Shown here: in pieces, positions 20,991 to 30,122 of the stretch
Position numbering within the stretch: position 1 is the first letter of the stretch
Layout of the letters: each line of letters opens with the position of its first letter
Source: Cryptomeria japonica
Taxonomy: Eukaryota; Streptophyta; Pinopsida; Cupressales; Cupressaceae
Assembly: GCF_030272615.1 (NCBI RefSeq)
Contig: NC_081408.1
Span: 202,392,341 to 202,456,340 of the forward strand
Length of the DNA: 64,000 bases
Direction of reading: 5' to 3'
The notes under the pieces: generated by a model
The model's input: only the letters and a program-made list of their open reading frames with translations
The model's database searches: none
What the model was told of the DNA's origin: nothing
Made by a program: the position numbers and the translations under genes

Positions 20991-23764
20991 TCTGCCAAAT
21001 CACTACCTTGCGATATTTTCTCACACTTTCACTTGAACTCTCTGAGACCCTACCCCGACTCATCCTAGCATTTCAGTGTTTTTGATGTTGAGACTATTAT
21101 GGATGCTTTATTTTTATGCATTAGAGATTTAGAACTTATATGATTCCATGATTTCGATAACATTGATGTATATTGATGCTTCATTTCTATGCATTATAGA
21201 TATAAAACTCTATATGATTCTAGAATAGGATAACTTTGTGATGATGTATGTCATTATTGGATTTCCAGGACTTTACTATGATGATGAAAATAGGATGCAT
21301 GTCTTATGTTTAGATCAAAATTATGAGGATTGTGATAATTACTTATGTGGATTTATTTTGATACAAGATATATTGATTTTGTTTAATGTCAATTGTATGC
21401 AGAGTGTTTGACGTGTATTCTTATTCATGTGTTTAAATATTATATGAGGTTATTTGGAAGTACTAATGTGTAATTGAGATACGTAGGAAAATTATCCATA
21501 TGACCATGAAAATATTATGGGGAACCAAACCTAGACCTATGTACATTAGTAAAACTAGGGTTTGTCTATTTGGAGAGACAACACCCCATATGTATCATAT
21601 TTAATTTGTGAAAGTAAATGTTGCATGTGTGTTAAATTGAATTATTAATTTGTGTAAATCCAACAAGAGACAAATTTCATGTGTAATTTTGTAAAGTATT
21701 TTATTGGGTCACTTGACACATGTGTTGATTTATGTCTTGATTTTTGACTTGTCTCTTGGAGGGAGTTGTTTCAACCATAGGTTTTTCAAACATTTGAATG
21801 TGGTTCCAAATTTTCCTTGGGTAGAGAGTCTTTGGAGTGGTCAACTCAGGTTTGACCCGAAAGTTAACTTCAAAGGGGTTTATAAGGGGTCAAATGGACT
21901 CCTAAGGGTAGTTTAAAGGTGTTTCCTAAAGTCCATAAGGTATACCTATGGGTTAGGAGTATTTTTAGGCATGTGTCTACTCCCATGTGACTGTTTAGTC
22001 ACCTCAAAAAGTGGGTTTCCTAAGGTGAGCGGAAATTCAATTTAGAAGGTGCCATCTAGGTTAGATAACCTTCCTTTTTGATGTGAAATCCTTTTTCCCA
22101 TTTTCTCTTACTTTTTCTTTTTTCAATTTTAGAAACCTGGGAGAACTCTCACTGAGGTCTTTTTAGGAAAGAATGAGAGACTTTTTGGGTAATCACCCAC
22201 CCTCCATTTTTGGAGATCATGCAATTTTGAAAAGAATAGTTTTGTGATAGAATTTTGGCTAAGTGTAGAAGAAAGGATTTGTGGAATTCGGCTGCTCATC
22301 CTCAAACTAGTTCTAGCAAACCTTTGGGTAGATTGAAGGTTGGTTCATCTTCTCCTTTTATTTCTTTTTGCATTGCATTTTTTTGTTGGAAAGATTGCTT
22401 GTATGTAGAAGTTGTTTCTTGTATTTTCCTTTGTGAAAATTATTATGTGACTTATCTGTTACTTCTTTTATGCATTTTCTTGTGATTTGGGAGTAACCAA
22501 GACCTTCTACTCTTGCGAGACTAGGATGGTCTTGTGGGTGGTAGAAGTTTGACATCCCTCGAGTGAGAGGCTCTCATTATGAGAGTGAACTCAAGGGGTG
22601 TATATGTGACCCTTGATGCAAGGCCTGGTTTATGCATTTGGGGGTCATAATGGGAGAAAGTATGGCATGAATACCTTGGGGGGCATAAGGATGTGAGGTT
22701 AGTGAACTTATGATATATCTTTGTTGGCCATGAGGTGGCTTTGTGATCTACGATTTTACAATCTCCTCAGGGTATTTGGTCCGCTACCACCCATGTAAAA
22801 ACATCACATTTTGTGATGTAGTGTAGCCTGGGTTGGGAAAGTGTTTGATGTATGTTTTTCCCTTGCTTGTTGTGTTTGCATGTTTGTAACCTGTCTAGGG
22901 CTTGGTTCTCTAAGCTCGGGGGTGGCTTCTAGAAAGCCTAGGCTGGGAGGTGAGGACGCCATGGTCATAGCCTCATGATTTATTTGCAGGTTACTTGGAA
23001 AGAAAAGAAAAAGACAAGCTAGGAGTTGCGGAATTTTCTTGATTTGCAGAAAAAGATTAGGGAATGGGATATATTAGATTTTAGTTGCAGCAATCTAAGA
23101 AAAAAGGGGGGGGGAAACTATAGGTTGTATTTATTTGAAAAGAAATGTATTCATTTTGTTTAAAGTCCTCATTTAATAGGAATGAGAGACTAGATGGGTA
23201 TCTCACCCATTTGTAATGATGACTATATTGTATTTTAAATATGCTTTAAAGAAATGCATTATTTTTATTAAGCTGTTACTACAAAAATGAAATGTTTATT
23301 TTTGTATTAAGTTCCTATAGTTATGGAAATAATATTTGTTGTATGCATGTTATTTCTGAAAATAAAAGTTCAGTTTATTTCCTTATGCATATTGAAATAA
23401 TGGAAATGAGTAAAGTAGTAAGCTTGCATGTTAGTAAGAGAAAATTTAGCATTTAGTCCTAATCATTTATTCCCAAATACAGATCATGGTTTAATAGATT
23501 TAACATGCCTATCTCTAAGGTTAATTTAAATAATTCTAGACTAATATAGTTGCTGAATATAGTTTATTAAATTCTGTCATTTCCCCTTTTATTTATCGTA
23601 GAAAATAAATCTAAAATCAGTAGTCTGTTAGTTTTGAAAACTTGCATTATGTGATTTTAGGAAAAAAAAATATAAACAGATTGTTTAAAGTAAATAAAAG
23701 AAACTTAACCTTATTTCCATGCAGACAATATTTTATTAATTTCTGCATGATTTAAAAAGGTGAA

Positions 23765-23805
23765 AATATGTATATATATATAGATTGCTTAAGTGTGTGT
23801 GTGTG

Positions 23806-23851
<46 letters not shown>

Positions 23852-23970
23852 ACAACATATTTTATCTAAAACTATCCTCAGCTTGTGAAATTGTTTGTTT
23901 GAAAATATTATAACCACAACAAAATACATATACATATACATATATATATTTATATATTTATATATATAAA
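23765..23970. repeat. TA/TG microsatellite cluster in the 5' LTR
   Basis: Runs of TA and GT dinucleotides at 23,769-23,850 and again at 23,925-23,970. They are longer in the other LTR (32,905-33,300). Confidence 0.9.
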
Positions 23971-24019
23971 AACAAAAAAAAAGAGGAGATTTAATTTATT
24001 TTTCAAAAAAAAAAAGCAA

Positions 24020-24370
24020 AATGGGGGAGGGTCGACCCCCCCGCATTGTGGGTGGCGACCCCCAGTGGCGGCTGCAGTCGCCACTGTGGCCCGCAACCCG
24101 ACCCCCAGTGGCGGCTGCAGTCGCCACTGTGGCCCGCAACCCACAGTTGGGGAGGCTTTGGCCCCCTGTGTGGGCGGCGCCCCACAGTGACGGCGCAGCC
24201 GAGCTATGGGCCGTGACCCGCAGGCATGACTGCGGTCGTCCCTTTGGGGAGCCTTCCCCCATGAACTCCTCTCACCTCCACCACCGCCGCTACCTACAAC
24301 AAACCCCCCCGCTCCCCATGTGGCCCTCTCTTGGATTCGCCATGCTTTCAGCCCTCCACCTCCTTGCACT
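24020..24370 (+). other. GC-rich block in the 5' LTR
   Basis: A roughly 350-bp GC- and CpG-rich island inside AT-rich LTR, just upstream of the inverted repeat and TATA box. A 121-codon frame runs through it (24,021-24,386, plus strand). The other LTR has a 121-codon frame in the matching place (33,347-33,712). The two share 'GRLxPPxWxAPHSDGxAEL' and the end 'PSLGFAMLSxLHLL' but differ between these, so indels have shifted the frame and regained it. This may be a promoter-proximal island; coding is doubtful. Confidence 0.6.
24056..24142 (+). repeat. 43-bp tandem duplication in the GC block
   Basis: Two adjacent near-perfect copies of a 43-bp unit starting 'cgacccccagtggcggctgc', at 24,056 and 24,099. 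The other LTR has a single unit. Confidence 0.9.
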
Positions 24371-24380
24371 ATACATAAAA

Positions 24381-24403
24381 CCCTAACCCGACTTGGGTTA
24401 GGG
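24381..24403. promoter_or_regulatory. Telomere-box inverted repeat in the 5' LTR
   Basis: 'ccctaaccc' (24,381-24,389), a 5-base spacer 'gactt', then the exact inverse 'gggttaggg' (24,395-24,403). With the preceding A bases the left arm contains the plant telo-box AAACCCTAA. It lies 12 bases upstream of the TATA box and is identical at 33,707-33,729. Confidence 0.85.
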
Positions 24404-24415
24404 TATTCTGGGAGA

Positions 24416-24423
24416 TATAAAAG
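24416..24423 (+). promoter_or_regulatory. TATA box of the 5' LTR promoter
   Basis: 'tataaaag' in a conserved setting ('gggagatataaaagaaata'), also present at 33,742-33,749. It is the best candidate for the core promoter that would start the genomic RNA. Confidence 0.65.
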
Positions 24424-24529
24424 AAATAAAGGAAAATTTTAGTATAATTTCTTTTATTTATAACATTAAAATTTTAGGGTTCGTGGTTATTTTAAAATTT
24501 AAAAACTCGAAAAAAAAATAAAATGTACT

Positions 24530-24534
<5 letters not shown>

Positions 24535-24588
<54 letters not shown>
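24535..24588. repeat. (TA)n microsatellite
   Basis: An uninterrupted TA run of about 54 bp in the 5' LTR. The matching tract in the other LTR (33,860-33,893) is shorter. Confidence 0.95.
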
Positions 24589-24591
<3 letters not shown>

Positions 24592-25241
24592 GAATATATG
24601 AATGTAAAAATCTAATTATAGTTTAATTATTTTATTTATACATTCATATTTTATATACGTTTATATAAAAATTTAAATATGATGTTTTAAATTTTAATTC
24701 TTTTGAAGCTTTATATTTTAGGAAATTATAACGATTTTTTTTGTATGATTTTTGGCCATAAGGGATTAACTTTAGTTCACCTAAATTTAGGCTTGTTGAG
24801 AATAAATTTTATAGGGCAAATTATATTATGGATTTATTTAGCCCTTTAGTCAAATTTTAGACACATTATAATTATTGTTAAATTAATCCATGGGATTTAA
24901 AAATCCAATTGCTAGAGTTAATTTAATTAATTCCTACAATAATTAAAAAGGAATAATTGAGATTAATAATATCCCTTGTAAATTAATTTAGGGGTTTTTG
25001 CTTAAATGATTTTTTTATTTATTAATTGATGAGATAATAATAAATTCTTTTGGAGAGTTAATATTCTGCATTTAATTTAAATTATTTTTGCCTACTTGAG
25101 TTAGTGGTTAGAGTTAACTCAAAACATAGTTAAGACAAAAGTTGTTAGTGTGTTTCATATTAGCAAATTTAATGTTATTAGGTTGTTATTTTAAAAAAAA
25201 ATATTATTCCATTCGTGCCCAAAAGTTTGGGCATGACATTT

Positions 25242-25257
25242 TGGTATCAAAGCAAGG
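25242..25257 (+). promoter_or_regulatory. Primer binding site of the chromovirus
   Basis: 'TGGTATCAAAGCAAGG' follows the LTR after three bases. It matches the common initiator tRNA-Met site (TGGTATCAGAGC) with one change. Confidence 0.88.
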
Positions 25258-25408
25258 TTTCGAACACTAGGAACCTTTCTCCATTACACTTCACTTTAAT
25301 TAGTTAATTAATTAATTTTATTTTATATGATATTTAATTTTAATTAATTAAATATTTCTCTGAAAAAATTATTTAATTAATTCATTTTATTTTATTTTTC
25401 TCATAAGG

Positions 25409-26760
25409 ATGCCTCTGACTACACGACAAGCTCGCAAGCCCAAAAGGGGTCCTAGGCGTGTATGCATGGCACATGAAGAGGTTGATAGGGAGGAATTGGT
25501 TCCAGAAGGGAACCCAGAGCCTCCTCCCGAACAGTCGGTTGACCCAAAATGAGACATCTTAGAAGCACTCCAGAACCTAATAGGGATAGTCCAGGATAGG
25601 CTTCCAGTAGAGGATCATCATGTTGAAAATAAGAACTCAGGGAGCCATAGATCGGCAGATAGGAAACAGAGTAGGAGTCCACCTCCTAATCCCATAGAGA
25701 GTCAGGCTGGGCATGAGCCTGAGTTTGTGCATCTACCAAGACCACCTCCAGTGGTAAAGCCATTGTATTATGAGAGAGCACGTTGAGATCTAGGGGATCT
25801 AATCAGAGAGGTTATGCACCTCCAGCCACCATCTTTTGGGGGATCTACTGATGGGGTAGAAGCTGAGGCTTGGTTTTTGAGCCTTGATAGGTGCTTTGCA
25901 TTGCACTCTTATGAGAGAAATCTAAAGGCATGTGTAGCAGTCCACCTATTGAGAAGAATGACTTCCACATGGTAGAGACAGGAGGAGTACAAGTGTGGTT
26001 TAGTTGCTGATACTCTCACATGGGAGATTTTTACAGAGAGGTTCAGGGAGAGGTACTTGTCAGAGCATTACAGATAGCGTAGGATAGATGAGTTCCATGA
26101 CCTCCAGTAGAAGGGTCTCTCAGTGACCCAGTATGAGAGAAAGTTCTTCGAGCTCTTGCCCTACGTGGACTACCTAAAAGACGAGAAGCTTCTCATCAAC
26201 CATTTCATTAGAGGGCTAAATGTCGGCATAGCAGGACTAGTGAGGATGTCCGCTCCAGGGAGCCTTCACGTTGCCGTGGAGAAGACCTTGATAGCAAAGC
26301 AGATTTAGGTCAGGCTGCAGGATACAAGGGATCGATTCCAGAACTGAAACCCTATACCCTAGACCTACGATTTTTAGAAACCCCATTGGAAGGGTAATAA
26401 CAGACACACATCAGGGTTCTCCAAACCCCCTCCTCCTCAATAGTCATAGCAGAACCAGAGGCAGAGGCCTCCGCAGAGTCAGCAGGGCACAAAGCCCAAG
26501 CAGTGGCAATCTTAGGGTTAGAGGCGAGATCAGTGATCTCGGGTTCCTTACACACCTCTGGTGAGGACTCAATAGTCCTCCAGGGGTGGGTATAATGGTT
26601 CTAGTAGGACAGGGGGATAGTCTTTCTCTAGGCCTCAGTGCGTCTAGTTTCAGGCATGCGATGCTTGTTTCACATGTGGAGCCATAGGGCACATGGAGAG
26701 AGAGTGTCCTTGGGGTCAGATGGCAGGAAATCAAAGGATGACAGCATCAAAGCCTATAGT
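25409..26760 (+). pseudogene. Chromovirus Gag
   Basis: The start at 25,409 gives 'MPLTTRQARKPKRGPRR', a basic N-terminus. The capsid-like domain follows, with 'LQPPSFGGSTDGVEAEAW', 'WEIFTERFRERYLSEHYR' and 'LSVTQYERKFFELLPYV'. A Gln/Pro-rich linker with many TAG stops follows. The nucleocapsid zinc knuckle 'CFTCGAIGHMERECP' (26,665-26,710) is a complete CX2CX4HX4C. Stops at 25,550 and 25,784 (TGA) and at 25,973, 26,075, 26,108 and 26,306 (TAG) are all in frame. At 26,075 and 26,108 Gln is the expected residue. There is no indel, so the original length of about 450 residues is preserved. It is a dead copy. Confidence 0.9.
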
Positions 26761-27290
26761 TGGAGATTTGGGCAGGTCCCATAGGGTCTTCACAGCGGTT
26801 GACAACCGCCAAGTAGAGCACCAGGCCATAGTCATTGAGGTTGCAGGTAAGATCAGAGGTAGCAGTGTATCTATATTATTTGGTTCAGGAGCTACTGACT
26901 CCTTTATATCTCCATTGGTTGTGGAGCATTGCGAGCTAGTGGCAACTAGACAAGGTGTCAGTTGGGAAGTGGAGTTAGCTTCAGGGGCTAGAGTGTCAGT
27001 GGAATAAGAGGTTAGGGCATGTCAGCTATAGATTGGCAATACCACCACCTTAGTAGATCTTATAGTTACATCACTCGGTTCATATGGCATTGTACTTGGC
27101 ATTAATTGGCTTTATGCCCATAGAGTCAAGATGGATTGCTACTTGAAGGAGATCAAGTGTGAGGATGATCATGGTTCGCCCATAGTAGTCACCACAATTC
27201 AGTGACCCGTGTCTCTTCGTATGATTTTTGTAATGTAGCTTAAGTGGAGCATGCGAAAGGGATGTTAGCTATTTTCCATCACCATCACTG
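26761..27290 (+). pseudogene. Chromovirus aspartic protease
   Basis: This is in the Gag frame. 'HRVFTAVDNRQVEHQAIV' leads into the active-site segment 'SILFGSGATDSFIS', where the family has D-S-G. The catalytic Asp codon has become GGT (Gly) at 26,882-26,884, so the protease would be inactive even without the stops. The later part has 'TSLGSYGIVLGINWL', the conserved LGxxWL segment. Stops occur at about 27,005 (TAA), 27,026 (TAG) and 27,201 (TGA). It would have processed the Gag-Pol precursor. Confidence 0.88.
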
Positions 27291-28165
27291 ATAGAGGGGA
27301 AGAGGATGAAAAGGAAATGTCGATTGATGACCATCCTATCCTTAAGGGATATTCAAACATGTTTCCTTTAGAGCTACCTGGAATGCTGCCCCGTAGAGAG
27401 ATTGACTTTCATATAGACCTTGTACCAGGAGATGAGCCAGTTTCAAGAGCACTTTATAGGATGACCACAAATGAGCTTAATGAGCTCAAGATGTAGCTTG
27501 AGGAACTCCTAGAGAAGGGTCACATTCATCCTAGCGTATCCCCTTGGGGTGCACCAATCATCTTCATGAATAAGAAGGACAGATCTCTTCGGTTATGCAT
27601 GGCTTATCGTCAGTTGAACAAAGTAACCATCAAGAACCGATATCCCTTGCCCAAGATCGATGTTTTATTTGACCAACTTCAGGGTGCAAAAGTATGTTCC
27701 AAAATTGATTTGAAGTCAGGATACCATCAGTTGAGAATAGTGGAAAGCGATATCCACAAGACCGTATTTCGCACCAGATATGGCTACTATGAGCTCACTA
27801 TGATTCGATTTGGTATTATGAATGCTCCAGTTGTTTTCATGATCCTCATGAATGGGGTATTCCACACATTTCTTTATCATTTTGTGATTGTGTTCCTTGA
27901 TGACATATTGATATATTCTCAAAGTGAGAAGGAGCATGAGGAGCACTTGAGATAGGTCTTGTAGTGTTTGAGAGACAATCAGTTGTATGGTAGTTTGTCG
28001 AAGTGTGCATTCTTTCATGTAGAGGTCAAGTACCTTGGGCACATTATTTCTGGTGATGGGATCTCAGTTGACCCATCAAAGATCAGAGCTATTATGGATT
28101 GGCCAGCACCAACCAATGTGACAGAGGTCAGGAGCTTCATGGACTTAGCAAGTTATTACTAACAC
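27291..28165 (+). pseudogene. Chromovirus reverse transcriptase
   Basis: This stays in the same frame. The motifs run in order: 'LPPRREIDFHIDLVPG'-like lead-in (LPPRR is LPRRE here), '[16 protein letters not shown]', '[20 protein letters not shown]', '[15 protein letters not shown]' (first catalytic Asp), '[15 protein letters not shown]' and '[13 protein letters not shown]' (the FLDD catalytic box near 27,895). '[19 protein letters not shown]' follows in the thumb. Stops at 27,494, 27,953 and 27,962 are TAG where close relatives have Gln; one at 28,160 is TAA. All catalytic residues remain readable. Confidence 0.92.
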
Positions 28166-28720
28166 TTTGTTGAGGGATTCTCTAGAGTCGCACATCCTAT
28201 TACTTCTCTTCAGCATAAAGGGAAGAAATTTGAAAGGACAGAGAAGTGTGAGAGGGCCTTTCAGGAACTCAAAAAGGCACTTACTAGCGCACCTATCCTT
28301 GTAGTGCTAGATCCCTCAGCTGACTTCATGGTTTGCATAGATGCTTCCATAGAGGGTTTAGGAGCAGTCTTTATGTTGGATGGTAGGACTATAGCTTTTG
28401 AGTCTAGGAAACTTAAGACTCATGAGCTTAATTATCCTACTCATGACCTTGATCTTGTAGCAATAGTGCATGCACTTGTGAGGTGGAGACACTTCCATTT
28501 GGGTCATCATTTTGAGCTTCATTCATACCACAGAGCCTTCAATACATATTCACTTAGCTGAACCTTAATGCACATCAGAGGAGATGGATGGAGTTCTTGT
28601 GTGAGTATGATTTTGACATTCACTACATCAAAGGGAAAGAAAACATAGTTGCAGATGCTTTGAGTAGGAGACATCACGAGGTATACACCATATCTATGGG
28701 CATGGATCTAAGAGATCGTA
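28166..28720 (+). pseudogene. Chromovirus RNase H
   Basis: It begins after 'SYY' with 'HFVEGFSRVAHPITSLQHK' and 'CERAFQELKKALTSAPIL'. The RNase H proper has 'FMVCIDASIEGLGAVFM' (catalytic Asp) and 'RKLKTHELNYPTHDLDL' (Glu region). A frameshift at about 28,520-28,531 moves the reading to another frame. There it continues '[19 protein letters not shown]' and '[13 protein letters not shown]' (catalytic Asp region). One stop (TAG, near 28,555) precedes 'LNLNAHQRR'. Confidence 0.88.
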
Positions 28721-29700
28721 TATTGCAGTAGTTGCCAAAGGATGGATGGTATTTAGAGGTTTGTCAGGTGATATGATCTCAGGAAACTCTAGAAGGGAAA
28801 TACGTGGGTTTTTCCTTAGAGTCTGATGGATTATTATGCCATAGAGGGCGCATCTATGTACCTTCTTTTGGGAGATTGTGATAGTTCATTGTCACGAAGG
28901 CTCATAGAGCCCCTTATGCAGCACGTCCCAAAGTTAAGAAGATGCATTCTAACTTGAGATAGTTATATCATTGGCCAGGAATGTGGCAGCTCATTGCTGA
29001 GTTAGTATCCCGATGCCTCGAGTGTCAGAGAGTCAAGGCGGAGCACCACCATCCAGGTGGGTTTCTCCAGTCTCATGCTATACCAAAGTGGAAGTGGGAT
29101 ACTATATCCATGGATTTCATCATTGGTATCCCTATGTCATCTCGTCGCCATGATGCCATCTTGGTGACAGTTGACAAGTTGACCAAAGTGGCCCACTTTT
29201 CACAAGTTCGGATCACAGCACTAGCAGTAGCACAGGTGTTCTTGCGAGACATTGTTAGACTTCATGGCTTTCCATGCAAGATTATTTCTGACAGGGATTC
29301 CCTCTTTACTTCTTCCTTTTGGAAGGTATTACAGGCAGCTTTGGGCACCAAGCTCAATTTCAGTATAGCCTATCATCCAGAAATAGATGGTCAGACAAAG
29401 AGCATTAACCAGGTGTTAGAGGATATTCTTCACATGTACATCATGGATCATCACACTTTGTTGGGGATGCCACCCTATCAAGCATTATACGACAGGCCTT
29501 GTAGGACACCATTGAGTTGGGACCGCATAGAGGACAGAGTTGCTATTGGTCCTGAGATAGTTCGGGATATGGAGCAGCAGGTGGATTTGATTAGGTAGTG
29601 TCTTAGAGAGGCACATGATAGATAGAAGAAGTATGCAGATGCAAAGAGGATAGATCGTAGCTACCTGGTTGGAGATAGAGTCTTCTTGAGAGTGTGACTG
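28721..29700 (+). pseudogene. Chromovirus integrase
   Basis: The frame shows a zinc-binding N-terminus with 'THRAPYAARPKVKKMHSN'-like His residues (28,900-28,950) and 'CLECQRVK'. The catalytic core has 'WDTISMDFIIGIP' (Asp), 'KIISDRDSLFTSSFWK' (Asp) and 'AYHPEIDGQTKSINQVLED' (Glu missing: the family has QTERxNQ, and here it is TKSIN). After 'MYIMDHHT' the text jumps to 'LLGMPPYQALY', so about 25 codons around the usual 'LPLVEFAYNN' segment are deleted without loss of frame. TAG stops occur at 28,729, 28,960 and 29,596, at Gln positions. Confidence 0.88.
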
Positions 29701-30111
29701 CATAAGAGTCCAATCCATTACAAAAAGGGTTCTAAGCTTGCACCTCACTTTGTAGGACCATTTGAGATCCTTGAGAGGATAGGACTAGTTGCCTATCATT
29801 TAGCATTGCCACCTAGCCTGTCACGCATCCACGATGTGTTTCATGTATCAATTTTGAGGAAGTATATCTATGATGAGTCTCATATTTTAGATTGGGATGC
29901 CTTGTAGGTGGAGTTAGATGAGAAGCTAGCTTTGGAGCCCATTCACATTTTGGCATGCTGGACATTGGCCCTTTGAGGTCAAGAGCTAGACCAGGTTAGG
30001 GTCTAGTTGGATTGCTATGATGAGGTTACAGATTCATGGGAGGAAGCAGCACATATGAGATCACAGTACCCCCATCTTTTTGATGAACTCCAAGAGGAAG
30101 TTCATGCCTAG
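29701..30111 (+). pseudogene. Integrase C-terminal tail with chromodomain-like end
   Basis: '[18 protein letters not shown]' and '[19 protein letters not shown]' are the conserved GPF and VFHVS segments of Ty3/gypsy integrase. The last part, 'EPIHILACWTLAL', then 'VTDSWEEAAHMRSQYPHLF', matches the spacing of a chromodomain, which in chromoviruses guides insertion to heterochromatin. Stops at about 29,907, 29,976 and 30,004 are TAG or TGA. The natural end is TAG at 30,109-30,111, overlapping the polypurine tract. Confidence 0.82.
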
Positions 30112-30122
30112 AGGGGGAGGGT
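30111..30122 (+). other. Polypurine tract of the chromovirus
   Basis: 'gagggggagggt' lies directly before the 3' LTR and overlaps the last codon of pol. Confidence 0.85.

Larger units (their letters stand above)
17641..21042 (-). mobile_element. Element B, 3' part: copia-like non-autonomous retroelement
   Basis: On the minus strand this part holds a decayed second reading frame (20,990 to about 18,800), a polypurine tract and a partial 3' LTR. Its 5' part, with a zinc-knuckle Gag, lies at 34,543-35,739 beyond the inserted chromovirus. The LTR lacks its 3' end, which is probably displaced by element A. The LTR style and polypurine tract are copia-like. No protease, RT or integrase motif was found in either part. 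Confidence 0.65.
21043..25238 (+). repeat. Chromovirus 5' LTR
   Basis: Starts 'TGAGACCCTACC' and ends 'TTTGGGCATGACA', three bases before the primer site. It aligns along its whole length with 30,124-34,542. Differences include a 43-bp tandem duplication at 24,056-24,142 and different AT-repeat lengths. Small frames such as those at 21,704 and 22,255 recur in the other LTR only because the DNA is repeated. Confidence 0.92.

Noticed and set aside
21704-21916. 70-codon frame also present at 30,785-30,997
   Set aside because: Conserved only because both are LTR copies; no coding signature or motif.
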